Notes under the pieces: model-generated
What the model saw: only the letters and a program-made list of their open reading frames with translations
Databases searched by the model: none
Told to the model about the DNA's origin: nothing
DNA from: Melieria omissa
Taxonomy: Eukaryota > Arthropoda > Insecta > Diptera > Ulidiidae
Direction: 5' to 3'
DNA: 64,000 nucleotides
Assembly: GCA_963971225.1 (NCBI GenBank)
Contig: OZ020267.1
Location: 35,740,989 to 35,804,988 of the forward strand
Shown here: positions 1 to 12,649 of the stretch, piece by piece
Numbering within the stretch: the stretch's first letter is position 1
Layout of the letters: every line of letters starts with the position of its first letter
Program-made: the position numbers and the translations under genes

Positions 1-90
1 GCCAGCCGCGGCGGCCACATGCCCGAAATCATATTTAAACATTAATGGCATAAAATTATCCTTCCAATAAAGCCAAATTGATGGACATTA
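1..90 (+). other. possible 3' end of an unknown + strand gene
   Basis: Frame 1 reads 14 codons with C- or G-ending third positions at the start (GCC AGC CGC GGC GGC CAC ATG CCC) and stops at TAA 43-45. An AATAAA follows at 67-72, then a T/G-rich stretch, as expected of a polyadenylation site. The peptide is too short to identify, and the 3' UTR would be unusually short. It could also be chance or the last bases of a 3' UTR. Confidence 0.22.
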
Positions 91-1450
91 AAACGATTTT
101 CTTGTGTTTTATTTCAATTCGAAGTTCTATACCTCTAAAAAAAACACCCTATATATGTATGTAGATAGCTAACATAATTAGGTCGGTGGGATTGGGGGAT
201 GTTCTCTAAAGTTGTAGGGGGAACAATAGATCAACTGTAGTCTCAGTGCACATTTCCCCTTTCAAATCTATCTATCTATCTAGCTAAAGACGTCTGTTTT
301 AGTGTATAAAAACCAAAAGAGGTAGCAACAAAATATATTAAGATCCGAAATACCTAATATGTGACTAATTCGTATAGTCCTGGTTTTTATATTTTTGCAC
401 AGACCAACGAAACTATTTCATGTCACTAAACTTAAAACCAACTTCAGTTTATTGGGGACATCACTGGACACTTTAGCATGGGGTCTCTGCTACAAAGTGG
501 CACCTTCCGTCCAGGTTCCGACGAAGCTGTGGTTCTGACACTTCTTATGTCACTGTCTGGCTTTCTAAGATCGACGTATTTGTACTCTTGGGTCAAGGTT
601 CCTGATTACCCTAGGAAATGCAGCCGAAGTTAAAATCTCGAATCTATTTTGTTTTTCAAGAGGTCGCATGGGCTTCCTCATGTCCACAGGCACTGGACTG
701 GATAGACGATTGACTTCTATAGCTTAAATATGAAAAAACTCAGAATGGACTTTCTAAACTTTTTTATCTACCACAACGTTGAATGTGCCTTCCCATGTCT
801 TCCAAGACAGTAACTTGTAAGCATCAGCGTTTAAATATCGAATTGTCTAAATATAGACTACTAACTTCCTTTTAAGCGCTGCCGATCGTTTTAGATCTGT
901 CAGATGCAATGAATGCAAACGACATTGCCCGCAATTGCTGATGCAGCGACTTGAAGCGCCCATAGATGCACCGTTAATTATTGGCCAAAAAAGGCATCAG
1001 TGGCTGCTCGAACCACTGCGGCAGCGAAGTGAAGCGGCGCACTCTTGGCGCACGTTCCACATCAAAGTGAATTTATGTTCAGAATTTATTGCGCACGATC
1101 GAATTGGAGCGGCTTGCGTCGGGTGTCAGCGACGCTGCCGCCCGCATTTGGCATTTGGAAATCGGAAATCGCTGGCACAGCAAATGCCGCCGAACGAATA
1201 CGGGACTCAAAAATACGCTCAAGTGGCGCCCCGTGCCGCTCGTGAGCGGCTGCGATCGTGAGTGGCCGCCAGTGAAGACGCTGCGAGCGTTTCGGCCCGT
1301 CAGAGAGTTGTCGGTTGTTGTCGCTGGTCAAATCGCAGACGCTATCGGCTAGACGCTGCTCCAAATAAACACTTTGCCGTAAAATTTCACGTTCTGCTTG
1401 CGTGAGTGGCGCCGGTGCCGCGCATTTCCACTCACTCAACTTGAGTCGAC
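91..1450. other. no gene seen; AT-rich then GC-rich unique DNA
   Basis: There is a short (TCTA)n run near 266-281. From about 930 to 1440 the base composition becomes GC-rich, with overlapping short open frames on both strands that do not resemble any protein I know. This looks like regulatory or leader DNA rather than coding sequence. Confidence 0.4.
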
Positions 1451-1897
1451 TCGAGTGTTGAGTGCGAATGCAGCTTGTGTGGCTTTTAAGTTTGCTTTTT
1501 TAAAAAGACGAAACGTACGTTTGGGATTTTAGTTGCAAGTTGTTGGCAAAACAGCAAAGAACGTGTTCGAATATCGCGTCTCGCGCAACAACAAACAGTG
1601 CGAAAAGTGTTCAACGTGCGCCACACTTGGCCGAACTTGGCGAATTTCGCGTGCAGTGTTTTCTGTGATTTTTTATTTTGATTTTGTTGTTTTCAAAAAA
1701 GTACAACTACAACGTTAAGGCGTAGAAAAGCGACCAAACAAAAGTGAGCACAAAATTAGAAACAAATAATTTGGCGTAAACTAACAACGACGACGACGGC
1801 GGTGCGCCACAAACACATTTCGAAACATCAAAAGTGATTTGACGGCTGTCACCTTTGCACACCTTACGGCTTCCATAACGCAGCGCCGATTGCAACA
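1451..1897 (+). other. candidate untranslated leader exon
   Basis: The segment has the texture of a fly 5' leader: CAA-rich, many GTGAAAAGTG-like words and no sustained open frame. It ends in a consensus splice donor, CAACA|GTGAGT, at 1897/1898. It would be the first exon of a + strand gene whose other exons I cannot find. No transcript evidence is available, and the donor could be fortuitous. Confidence 0.2.
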
Positions 1898-3472
1898 GTG
1901 AGTTTGGAAATCATTTTCTTTTCGGCTGACGTTCGATGCGCGAAACGTGCGTGGGAGTGCGTTGCACTCGCCGCAGGGGGCGTAAATGATGGGCGGAAAA
2001 TATTACCGAGAATTTCACATGGAATGCCGACTGCATTTGGCATTTTGTCGCGACAGCCAATTACCGTAATTCTTGTGGCTGCAATAATTCGTGTGCGCGT
2101 TTCGTGAGTTTTCCGGGATTTTTTGGTGCGCTGTGCGGCGTTGTCACTGCGGCCACTCGACAGCGACGCAGCGCTATTTTTAAGCGCTGTGCGCGCAGTA
2201 GGGCCGGGCGGCGGACGAAATGTGTCTGTCGCGTTGTGGCTGTGGCCAACTCGCCGACGCGCCAACTTCTCGGACAAACGGAAACACAAAACACAAATAG
2301 CCACCAGCGCAGCGGCACAATTTTATTATTTCAATTTTGATTCTCCTTAACATTTGCCTGCATTTTTATTTTCACTTTAATTTCTGTTTCACATTTTTAT
2401 TGCGATGGTTTCGTCTTAAAATCATCGCCGCTGCGCCTGATTGGCGTTTGCAGTTTGTCGTGTTTATATGTTTTTTTATGTTTGTCTTTTCGTTGTTTTC
2501 TTGGGGCTACGCCGTTGTTTTCTTAATGTCATCAATTTGTAAACAGACGAATTGGCCGTTGAAGCGCGAAACGCGCTCGTAGGTCGCAGGGGTTAGGCTC
2601 ATGTCACTTTTGACTAATTCGCCTGCGGCCGCACACACTATCCGCTTACAACTCTAAGCGCATTTCGTAGCATAAACAATGTTTTTTCAGTCGCCACGAC
2701 TATTTGGACTTGTTTATTTGTTGTTTTTATTGCCGTTGTAGTTTGGCTTTGGAGAACAAGCAAAGGGGTTTTATGGGGCATTTCAATGTTACTCATACGC
2801 CCCCGGCTTATGACATCGGTGACATTGTTGTTGACAGTAAAAACATCGACATCGGAGTTATTAAAAGTGTTGAAGCGTGGAGCGAAACAGCTGTGCACTG
2901 TTTGCGTTTCGGTAGTTTATCAGCCAGCGGTGTGTGTTGAGTGCGTTTGTTTAATCTCTTTTCGGAGAAATGTAACTGTTGTGAATTCGGTTAAATTACT
3001 TGGGGCATTGTTGGCAGTTTTTTGTTGTTTAATACTTGTAAGTCAGTATAAAGTAAATATTTACAGTGACTATTTGCTGTTGAGCAGTGCATCTGATAGC
3101 AAAACTATGACTAATGGAAGAAATGAGATAAAAATTGCAACTAAAATTTCCAATTGCTAAAAACAACTAGAACTGTCTGCAATAATAGAACTGTGTATAT
3201 AAAAGTTATATATTATATGAAAAATTATCTGCATGTTTATTTCTAGAAGGTCACAGTAGCTGATATAGAGATAATGAATCTATATAAATGTAGTTTAGGT
3301 TTGATTGCTATTTGCGGAAATGTTTAATGCATTGCAGTAGTGTTGAAAGTAATGATAAGAAATTTAAGGAGGGAGGGGTGTTGCTGCTACTAAATATTTA
3401 TTAGTTACATGAAGAACACTATCTACTATTTTTTACTTTATTTGCTTAGTAAAAAGTTTACGTGTTTACTTA
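1898..3472. other. no gene seen
   Basis: GC-rich up to about 2310, then AT-rich with T-runs. Several short open frames overlap one another on opposite strands, which is typical of non-coding GC-rich DNA. If the leader exon at 1451-1897 is real this is its intron. Confidence 0.4.
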
Positions 3473-4167
3473 TCAGGTGTACAACTTTGCTTCCGCCGTT
3501 TTTTTTCCAAAATTAAAAGCTTTATTGCGAAAAAGTGCTTACACATGTATTATTCAAAGTATTGTCCGTCGCTAGCGACAACTTTCTCCCATCTTTTCGG
3601 TAATTTTCGGATCCCGGCTCGAAAAAAGGAGTCCTCTTTTGACGCTATCCATGAAGCAATCCATATAGAATAGGTGGAATAGGTGGAAGTCAGAAGGGGC
3701 GACATCTGGGGAATACGGCGGGTGGGGCAAGACTTCCCATTTCAGCGTTTCCAGGTACTTTTTGACCACTTTTGCGACGTGAGGCCGAGCATTGTCGTGT
3801 TGGAGGATGACTTTGTCATGTCGAAATCACCATTTTTAAAACGTTGAAACCACTCCCGACACGTTCTTTCACTCAGAGCAGCATCACCGTAAGTTTCTGA
3901 GAGCATTCGATGCGCTTCAGCTGCATTTTTTTCGAATTGTAACAGAAAAGTAAAACTTCCCGCAAATGGCGAGAATTGGGCACATAAACGGACATTTTCG
4001 AGCGTGAATAATACGAAAACAAGAACAACTGTCACTGAAACGGCGATGACAATTCGTTAGGCACTGTCCACACTCACTTTAAAGGCATTACCATCTATGT
4101 ATTTCAACCAGCCTCAGCCGGTACAGCCACCTATCGGAAAACGGCAGAAGCAAAGTTGTACACCTGA
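3473..4167 (-). mobile_element. internally deleted mariner (DD34D) element with intact TIRs
   Basis: The terminal inverted repeats match over about 30 bases, starting TCAGGTGTACAACTTTGC on the left, with its reverse complement on the right. Both ends are flanked by TA (3471-3472 and 4168-4169), the target duplication of the Tc1/mariner superfamily. The 695-bp length is about half of a usual 1.3-kb mariner. The - strand carries both ends of a mariner transposase but not the middle, so the copy is non-autonomous and could move only if a transposase were supplied in trans. Confidence 0.9.
3572..4035 (-). pseudogene. mariner transposase remnant, middle deleted
   Basis: Reading 5' to 3' on the - strand, an N-terminal helix-turn-helix segment (SERTCREWFQRFKNGDFD) ends near 3832. 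In another frame the sequence then resumes with the second catalytic Asp (ILQHDNARPH) and the third (PPYSPDVAPSDFHLF). The two Asp residues are 34 residues apart, the DD34D signature of true mariners. The region that should hold the first catalytic Asp (TGDEKW type) is missing, so this cannot be an active transposase. Each side of the deletion is otherwise well preserved. Confidence 0.85.
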
Positions 4168-6235
4168 TAATTTATGAATTCAGTAATTAATATGCAATTG
4201 CAATTTTTATACAGTAAACTGCCAGATTCTCCCAGATAATAGTTTTTGATTGAATGCCGGAACTTGATCACTTAGTAATTGGAATACTTCTGTAGAAGGT
4301 TGGTAGGTGAATAAGATTGCTTGCCTCAAGACGGACCTCACTTAGGCCGTGAAGGCCCGTTGTGATTTCACAAAGAAGTGTGTTTAACCGTAAGCCTTCG
4401 TAAAAAAAGGGTCCAGATTAAAATCACACACACAAATTACAAAAAATCCAAGCCCAACTTAGTTTTTTAAATATAAAACGGTTTGATTTCGATAGATAAT
4501 ATTCAAGTAAGAACGTCATGAAAAAACAGCAAAAAATAATAAAAAATTTAAAAAATATTAGAAGTACAAACAAAAAATTTGGTCGAAAACGACCCCAACG
4601 TAGGTCTACGGTTAAGATCGCTTGCTCGTTGAACCAGTTTGAGATTCTCACGAAGCCTAAAAGACTAGATTTCCCTGACTGTCGAAGAAGAAGTTGTCCA
4701 GATGACTCTTCCATCTTGAAGATATTTCAAGACAGGTACATTGTAATAAAAGTAAACAGTTTTCCCCTTTTTCGTTCAAAGAGCTACAACAGAAGTCATA
4801 CCAACCTCTTTGGGTGGTTGCCAATTAAACTGTAACCCGGAGGTATACTAATCATGGTTTTCTAGAACCATGAAGTACTCTAGAACGACAAAAGTTTTAA
4901 GCTGACCAAATTTGGTGCGCAGAATTTGCAGGGGGAAAAACAAGTGTGAAACACTGGACCACTGAAAGGACTGAATTCGTTGTGCAACAGTCTAATTGGT
5001 TTCTAGCTGATCTATTGAAGACAAGAATGAAATGCCTCAAGTCCTATTTTGACAATACGGGTTGGACTTAATGCATAGTTTTCTCTCTCACCTATTCAAC
5101 AAAGCGACAGTAAAACATTGCAGTAGTGCTGCACGATTTTAGTGAGCTTGCTGTTGCTGCTTCCTACGTACCAACTAGAAATCGATCTGCTATCAGTGGA
5201 CAAATAGACATAGATAAATAAAGCAGTAAAAATATTAGACAAATTAATCAAAGCGGAGCCATAAACAATCTGGGCAACAACCACTTTCTTAAGCATTTGG
5301 GCTCACTTGTCCATTGTAATCGAGACTCAAGAACAGCGTAAGATGAGAAGGCGGCTCAAGAGACAGCAATCAGTAAACAAATAGTCGTAGATCTAAATCA
5401 AAGGGAAGCCGAAAGCAAACTCAATGATGCAATTTCTGAAGCTCTTGTACTGATTTGTCTGTTGTAATCGAAACTCAAGAATAGTGTTGCCGGTGTAAGA
5501 TGTAAAAGACAGTAAATATGAAAAGACTTAAAGAAATAGCAAAGATAGTTCGTAAGAGAGTCTCAGGAAATTTTACAGAATAAAATAAGACATAGACTCT
5601 ATAGTAAGGGAATCGAAAACAATGTTTTTGTTGTTACATTCAATCAGCGTTAAACCGCATTTCTTGATGGTGGAGTATTCGAAAACCTTAGCTGATAAAA
5701 TTTATGAATAACCAAAAACTAAAAGTTGGAACCTAAACTTGATTCGATTTTTCATATCAGAAATAGTATCGGATTGTTTGTAAAGCGGTTGTAAGTATTT
5801 ACTTAGGAGTTATTGTTCGATTTAAGCTTACATCGTTCTGTTTGATATGAACAGTAGGAACAGATTCCTGGTGCCTTCCTGTCTAGCTTAGACCACATCT
5901 TTTCCGCTGCCTTTCCGGACAAAAAGATGATTTGAACATTCGAGTCCTCAACTATACTAACAAAATAGTTTGGGACTTCCAAGGACTCTACGATTAAAGG
6001 GTCATTTAAGAAACCTGTGTACACAAATTAGTTTGAAGTCTGAGAAGCTAAAATATGTTTGCATTAATCCAACTCCAAGTAAACGTGTGAACAGAATTGA
6101 ATGGTTCTAGTAGTAACTTCAGTTCGTGTTCAGTTCATTGTGAGTATCGATGGTTCAACACAAAACTATTTCGAACAATGCATACAAATCAAATTTAGAG
6201 GCATGAGATCCAAAACATATGTTAATTTTTTTTAA
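4168..6235. other. no gene seen; AT-rich intron-like DNA
   Basis: Only short unrelated open frames occur on either strand. Near 4300-4390 a phrase with AGGCCGTGAAGGCCCG may be old transposon debris. No splice-supported exon or RNA gene was recognised. Confidence 0.45.
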
Positions 6236-6790
6236 AAGTTTCGATAAAACTCTCCAAGGATATTGAAAAATACATTTCGATACAAATACAAAGTTGGTCA
6301 AATAGCAAAACTCTTTCTCTTTTATTTTCTACCAACGTCTTTCTGATTGCAAAAGCGTTAGTATTTAAATAAATTCTTTAAAATCTGCATTTCGTCAAAA
6401 TTTTGAGACCTACTACTTTCTTTTTCCAAAAGGGTTCGTCGAAAATTTTCAAGGATAGTAAATACATACATTTAGACATATTTTAGTCAAAAAGCGAAAG
6501 CGATTTTCCTCATTCATTTCCTACCAATGATTGCTGAAGCGAAATATTTAAATAAAATCTTTGAATTCTGCATGTCCCCAAAATTTTAAAGCCTACTACT
6601 ATCTTTCTCCGCTTCGTTCTTCCGGTTTCGTTAAAAATCTTCAGGATATTAAAGAATGTACTCTTAGATAGATATATTTTACGCAAAAAGCGAAAATCTT
6701 CCTTTTTAATTTTATACCAACATCTTTATGGTTGCCGAAGCGTAAATATTGGAATAAAATCTTTGAAATCTGCATGTCCTCAAATTATTT
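6236..6790. repeat. degenerate tandem repeat, three units of about 190 bp
   Basis: Each unit carries the same ordered words: a purine-rich start, AAAGCGAAA-like, ATTT(C/T)(C/T)TACCAA, (A/T)TTGC(A/C)(G/A)AAGCG, TTTAAATAAA, TCTGCATGTCC and CCTACTAC. The units have diverged by substitutions and small indels. The array runs directly into the repeat end at 6790-6935, and partial units accompany the related copies near 24.8 and 43.4 kb, so it looks like an internal part of that element family. Confidence 0.7.
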
Positions 6791-6935
6791 TAAAGTCCAC
6801 TTGAAAATATAACAGATCAGAAATTGAAAAACTGAGTATGCCAGAATACTTTAAATGGTCTCTTTTTAATCAACATTTGTAATATAAATCCAATTTTTGC
6901 ATGGGTCAAAAGTGCTGTTGCACGGTGTTATCAGT
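6790..6935 (+). repeat. end of a dispersed element (terminus GTTGCACRGTGTTAT)
   Basis: The order GATCAGAAA, AACTGAGTATGCC, GGTCAAAAG, then GTTGCACGGTGTTAT matches the right arm of the element at 24136-25043 and the segment at 43437-43580. The left terminus of this copy was not found. There is no coding sequence. Confidence 0.6.
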
Positions 6936-8160
6936 TAACTGTTAATAAAAAAACATTGAATGCGTCATAGAAAGTTTGTTTTTTCCAATCGAGTTCTATA
7001 TAACTGTTCCAATCAATTAGCTATAGACACACTTGCAAAACTGTATCAATTTCAATGGAAATTCATATTTGTTTTGTATTTTGTTTGATGCTATCAGAAG
7101 TGGCCGTATTGATTACTTAGTATTTCTGCAGTGTTGTGGAAATATTGTTGTCATTTTATGTTAAGTGAACTTGATTCAAGTTGAGACTTTTCTTAGAAAG
7201 AATTGGAATTTTGATACTTAAACTTAATAATATTAAGTATAAAAAACACAAATGTCTTCTATCAACATTTATTTTGATCTCTGTGATTGCATTGAAATGA
7301 TACAAAAGTTAGTATGAAAGATGTGTTTTAAAGTTTTGATCAATCGTCAAGTAACCTAAAAAACAAAATTCAAAATTATGATTTCAGATTTGAACATCCA
7401 GACATCAACTATTGATCGAGTTTTAAGCCGTAATTACTTAAAAAATGTTTCATATAAAGTCGATCAATCAAGTTCAAGGTCAGAAAAAATGTCAAAATCA
7501 TGCACAAAAACTGAGTATTTGAAACCATTAACCAATATTGATAGTATTTCGTTTGCCTGTTTGTATTTCATACATTTCTAAGCTCACATTTGCATATAAA
7601 TTCCATCAATTCCATCACCATGCTGCTGCATAATATTTCATTATTTCAATGCAATCCAAATAAAAATGCCGCCTTTCCGCCCACACCGCTTCATTGTGTA
7701 CAAGCGTTGGTGGTTTTCAAAATGTTTCGTAGTCAAATCAATAACAACAAAGCCAACCGATTACGTTTGGCTGCTGAAAATACTTTGACAGCGAATTGTA
7801 GGCCCATAATTCATAACTAAATATGAAGACGTGTCTTGCTTGACAATTCAGCAGCGCTCCACAAACGGCGGTCAAATCGGGCACGCCGGCAACAACACTT
7901 TAATTGAGTGTACGCTACTTCATTTGCATTTGTTTACATGCGACCAATTTGGCTGCGCCAGCAAGTGGCAACATTTCAATCATGTCCGGCCGAGCCGCAC
8001 TGGAACGCGGCCAGACCTCAATAACAGCGACGCCGCACCATTGAGAACTGTTCCAACTGAATCACGGCGGCAATTGTGGCTGTTCGCGCGCGACTCGCCA
8101 ACAAATCAATGAGCATTAGGAATGTTAAAAATAAAAATGTATAAATCGAAGAAAATTATG
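6936..8160. other. no gene seen
   Basis: AT-rich to about 7600, then more GC-balanced unique DNA from 7830 to 8110. The short open frames at 7378-8112 lack any recognisable domain. Confidence 0.4.
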
Positions 8161-8340
8161 AATTATGAGTCTGCGCGTAAATTTAAGACGCACGGCGCAC
8201 ACAGTGGACACAGCGCCGCTTATAAGCGCAGCGTCTGTACGCGCACCGGCGCGCAGGTTTCGGGACGCGATTAGTCAGCGTTTTAATTTGGTCGGCTTGC
8301 GGCACAGCGGCAACAGCTGGCGGGCCGCGACTCTGTAAGT
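8161..8340 (+). promoter_or_regulatory. GC-rich block with TATA-like and donor-like signals
   Basis: A CpG-rich block contains TTATAAG (about 8219), TTAGTCAGCG (about 8271) and a consensus splice donor GTAAGT at 8335-8340. The spacing from TATA-like word to the Inr-like word is too long for a textbook core promoter. It may be a short leader exon or a conserved non-coding element; no downstream exon was found. Confidence 0.18.
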
Positions 8341-8571
8341 GCGGACGTCAAAATTGTAAACAATTCGCAAGAATGAAATTAAAAGTTTTCGTTTCATAAT
8401 TATGCACAGTCGTCGGTCGTCTCCTTACGTACATACATACGTACAAGTATGAATGCTCAAAAACATACAGTGATGGCCCATTAATTGGGTGCAAATTGAA
8501 CAAAATCCCAAAGTTGCCTCGATGCGCAGGACTCAAGTTTGATGTCAATGTGTCCAATAAATTAAGTTATC

Positions 8572-9850
8572 CTTAACCCTCCGTTAATGCCGTCAGATTT
8601 TTATGAAAAAGTGTTTATTAAATTATTTGTCATTTTTTATTTTCATTTCATTTTCAAATTATCTTTCACGTGATTTGAAGTGATTTGACGCATTAAGTCA
8701 TGTTTCCCCATACAAAATCTTAACCCATCGTTGGCCCCGTCAGATTTTTATTTTCGAAAAATTAAAAAACACGTGTCAAATTATTTCTCACCAAAGAGTA
8801 TTTTTATCAAGTTTGAAGTCAAAAGGCCCATCAAATCTTGTTTCTTCATACAAACTCTTAACCTATTGTTGACCCCTTGATTTTGATTTTCGAAAAAAGA
8901 AAAAACAGGTGTGGCATTTCTTTTCATTTGAAGTGCTTTCACCAAGTTTGAGGTAAAAAGGCACATAAAGTCTGTTTCTCCATACAAACTTTTAACTCAT
9001 AGTTGACCCCGTTAGGTTTCGATGTTTGGAAAAATTAAAAACACCTGGGGAATTATTTCTCATTTGAAATACTTTCACCAAGTTTGAAGTAAAAAGGCGT
9101 AAAAAAATCATGTTTCTTTATACAAACTTTTAACACTGGGTGACCTCTTTAGATTCGATTTTCAAAAAAGTGAAAACACCTATCGAGTTATTTCACATGT
9201 CAAGTGCTTGCACCAAGTTTGAAGTCAAAAGGCCCATTAAATCTTGTTTCGTTATACAAACTTTTAACCCATTGTTGACCTTGTTAGATTTCGAATTTCA
9301 AATAAAATGAAAAACAAGTGTCAAATTATATCTCACTGAGAGTACTTTCACCAACTTTGAAGTCAAAACTTTTTCGCGTTTTCATCATGTTTCTTCATAC
9401 AAATTTTAACTCTTGGTTCACCTCTTTAAGTTTTGATTCAAAAAAAATGAGAAACACGTGTCGAAATATTTTTGAGTTTAGATGTTTTCACCAACTTTGA
9501 AATCAATAGACTCCTCGGTTCATGTTTTTTTTCTTCCCGTTTACGAACCTTAACCCATTGTTAACCCCGTTAAATTTTTATTTTCGATAAATTAAAAAAT
9601 ACGTGTTGAATTATTTTTGATTTGAAGTATTTAAACAAGTTTAAAGTCAATAGGCCTATAAAATCAAATTTTTTCGTACAACACCTTAACCCATGTTTTG
9701 CCCCTTAAGACCCCGAATTTCAAAAAATCCCGTCTTAATGGGGGTTCATTTCTGAAGATGTACCTACAGTTCAAATTTCCTTTTTGTAGTTTTAGCGGTT
9801 TGGGCTGTGCGATGATGAATCAGTCCGTCAGTCAGTCGGTCGGTCAGGAC
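8572..9850 (+). repeat. composite minisatellite element, copy 1 (nine units of about 137 bp plus tail)
   Basis: Nine degenerate units begin with TTAACCCATTGTTGACCCCG-like words near 8575, 8721, 8859, 8993, 9129, 9267, 9406, 9550 and 9687. Within each, the words CACGTGTC, AATTATTTCTCATTTGAAGT, TTTCACCAAGTTTGAAGTC and AAAGGCCCAT recur in order. The last unit passes into a unique tail with GATGATGAATCAGTC followed by a run of CAGT/CGGT. A second copy of the same composite, tail included, lies at 17328-18575 in the same orientation. No transposase was found; a non-autonomous rolling-circle (Helitron-like) origin is one possibility. Confidence 0.8.
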
Positions 9851-11768
9851 AAACAATTTTCTGCATGTAAAAAGTGCTTTGAAACTCAGCTGATGGTGGA
9901 GGGGAAGTAGTAAGAAAGAAGGAAAAAAGCACACTTTTCAATCTATCTTTAGTCAATTGGTTTCTGAAATCAATGTATAAGCTCCTGGCTCTATAATGTA
10001 TCGAGTCAAAGCGAATCGACTTCGTCTGTCGTATAAACATGGTAACAGACAGTTTACTAAAGTTTTCTAAAATAAGATGTAAAGATTTCTGAAAATTATC
10101 TTTGAACTCAAATTTCTATTTTCTATTTATTCAAGTTCCAATTTCTTAGCCAACACTGTATACTTAAGTAGATATCTGGGGTTGTCTACAACTTTTTGGT
10201 TTGTTCCCAAAATAAAATGCACCGCGTATAAAAAGCTTTTAAAGCGGTTAGTAGCACATAGTTTCTGCCAACAACGAATTGCCGTAGGTGCTGCGGAAAT
10301 GCCCAACAGCGTCACATCGAATTGTAACAATGAAATGTCAATGTGCCTTCAAAATGGCATTACGAACAAATATCAAACAATGTCAATTTTCTAAGCTTAT
10401 CGCATATTACATACAGCACCGACAACGCCAGCATACAAAATCACTGTAACTGATTTGCATTTAACACACACACACACACACATACCTTGACAATCACACA
10501 CAAGTAGTATGAGTATATAAATGTGTCCTTACGGCGCTGTTGTTGTCTCAGCATTTTCATGAGAAACACCCAATTCGGTTATTCCAAACAAGGAAGCAGC
10601 TCGCAACAAATCGCCTGACCTCTTGTATTTGTTTATTGTTTTTGTTGCTCGATTTTAAATATGTGTTCAATGCAAATTTTCATGGAAACTGTAGCATAAA
10701 TGCCACCGAAATAATTTGAATACAATCAATCGGAGACAACAACAAACTTAACTTTATAGCGTTGATTAGTCATTGGGTATTGGACGCTAACGAGAGTGTT
10801 TTACATTCTTCAGCTGTTCAGTTATTAGTGTCGTGAATGTGGCAGTAAAATGCCTCAATTGCGCTGCTCATCAGCAATGCGAACGATGCGAGCAATTGTT
10901 GTGACGTTCGACAAGTCTTATTGGACTTAGTTGAGTTGGACTGAGGCTGCGCATGCGGATATTCATTGACAAAGGCGGGAATATCCCATAAAATGGGGTA
11001 ATTTGGTTCGGTTAACTTTTTGCACAGCAGCTACGAGGAGTAAACAATTGTGAGTAGTAAAATTTGAGACGTTTAAAAATAAGTTAATTTTATTATTTTT
11101 TTGTATAAATAGAAGTTTACCAGAAAAATTGAAGTTGGTGCGCAGCGAGTTTTATTTGCAATGCATTCGCATACTACGCAGTTATTGCGCAGATTTGGTC
11201 AAAAAGTGAATGCAAATGTGAGAACTGTGTTTAGAAATGTAGATTTTAATAAAATTAGAATTATACACTGAAGAAGAAGAAGAAGAAGAAAAAGTAGATT
11301 TCACTAAACACCTTGGTTTACTAGAATGTTCTCATTCGCATTTCCGCTTCAAAGCTCAAATGAGCACAGAATGACTTTAGAACACAAATTGTTGGCACTT
11401 TAAATCCGCAGATCGTGGGGTATATTCTTCTTCTTTATAAATATGGGTCTTTCTGTTAATGAGTTTTGAGTTCAAAGTTTCAACAAAGTTAACAAGAAAC
11501 GCAGCACTGTTTCAGGCAGTTGTCGTTTCAGGCAGTTGTGGCGCTGATAATTTTTACCTGTTTTCTTCATGATGAAATGTGTTTTGGCTTGGCTACTAAT
11601 GATTTTTAATTTGCTAAAAATCAAATATATTTTCTACAAAAACAGAATTTAAGAATGTACAGAAATTAAAGTAAGAATTAAAAAAAAAATAATTTAAGAA
11701 TGTACAGAAATTAAATTAAGAATTTAAAACCAGAAAGAATTAAATTAAAACTTTTGAATAGAATTTAA
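9851..11768. other. no gene seen; microsatellites and short direct repeats
   Basis: Contains a (CA)n run at about 10464-10482 and an (AAG)n run near 11270-11290. There is a tandem pair GTTTCAGGCAGTTGT near 11508-11538, and a roughly 50-bp direct duplication between about 11647 and 11735 (TTTAAGAATGTACAGAAATT twice). No exon was recognised. Confidence 0.5.
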
Positions 11769-12284
11769 CCTTTTCGGTCCCGAATTTAACCCTGTGCCTC
11801 GATATTAATTTTTGATATTTAAATCATGAAACTTTTTTCTAAAAAGTGCACACGACATTTCAATTCACCACGCCTCTTTGTTAGAGTTCTAGAGCTAGTT
11901 TACTTTTGAAAAATTTTAGCTTAAAACGGGTTAAATAAATTTTGCATCAAAATGTTTTAACTACAGAAAAATTATTTAATATTTATGGAAAAATACAAAA
12001 TTATCACTTTTTGATTTTATTTAACCATTATTAAAGAAATAGGGTTTTGATCAAACGCGCCCAATTCGTAGACTTCAATTAGAACACAAACTTTCCCTGA
12101 TATCGCTGCAAATTATTGAAAATTATTTTGGCAATAACAGTACAATTTTTGTAATTGAATTTACTTCTAAAAATACTAATTTGTTGGTGCCTACTTAATT
12201 TAAACCCCATAAACCAATCGTAGCTTTTGCTATAAGATGACAAATAGGTGAAGTTGCTCTCAGGAAACTTTGGGGTAGAAAGGG
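11769..12284 (-). mobile_element. piggyBac-type MITE, copy A
   Basis: A 516-bp element sits between TTAA sequences (11765-11768 and 12285-12288). Its ends are CCTTTTCGGTCCCGAA on the left and the complement of CCCTTTCTACCCCAAAG on the right. TTAA duplication and ends starting CCC/CCT are hallmarks of piggyBac elements. The interior is homologous to copies B (13532-13981) and C (33803-34302), in the opposite orientation to both. It encodes no transposase. Confidence 0.8.
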
Positions 12285-12511
12285 TTAAATTAAGGTAAGA
12301 AGGTGAAGTGGTCGCGTTTAGGGCATCACTTAAGAATTGTGGGCAATCTATACATTTCAAGTTGATAAGAGCCACTTGGCGTCTTTGATGGATTTGAAGT
12401 TGTTGCTTGGTGGTTACTTCTTCTGATCTGCTAAGCAGCTAAGAAAGTGCTGAACCAAGTCTAAAAGTAGAACTAAGTAAAGCTGTATAAACAATAAACA
12501 TATTTTTAAAC

Positions 12512-12640
12512 ATTGAACTGTAACAAATCAAACATTGTACTGTAAGAAATTAAACATTGAACAGTAACAAGTCAAACATTGAACAGTAACAAATCAAACA
12601 ATGAACTGTACACATCAAACGTTGAGCTGTAACAAATTGA
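12512..12640. repeat. 22-bp minisatellite
   Basis: About six imperfect units of AAACATTGAACTGTAACAAA type lie in tandem, degenerating at both edges. The array sits immediately beside the LINE relic that follows. Confidence 0.75.
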
Positions 12641-12649
12641 GAAATCATG

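Noticed and set aside
1086..1439. Overlapping open frames on both strands in GC-rich DNA
   Set aside because: No domains, and similar lengths on both strands are expected from base composition.
12512..12640. CRISPR-like spaced repeats
   Set aside because: Units are contiguous, degenerate and without unique spacers; the context is eukaryotic.
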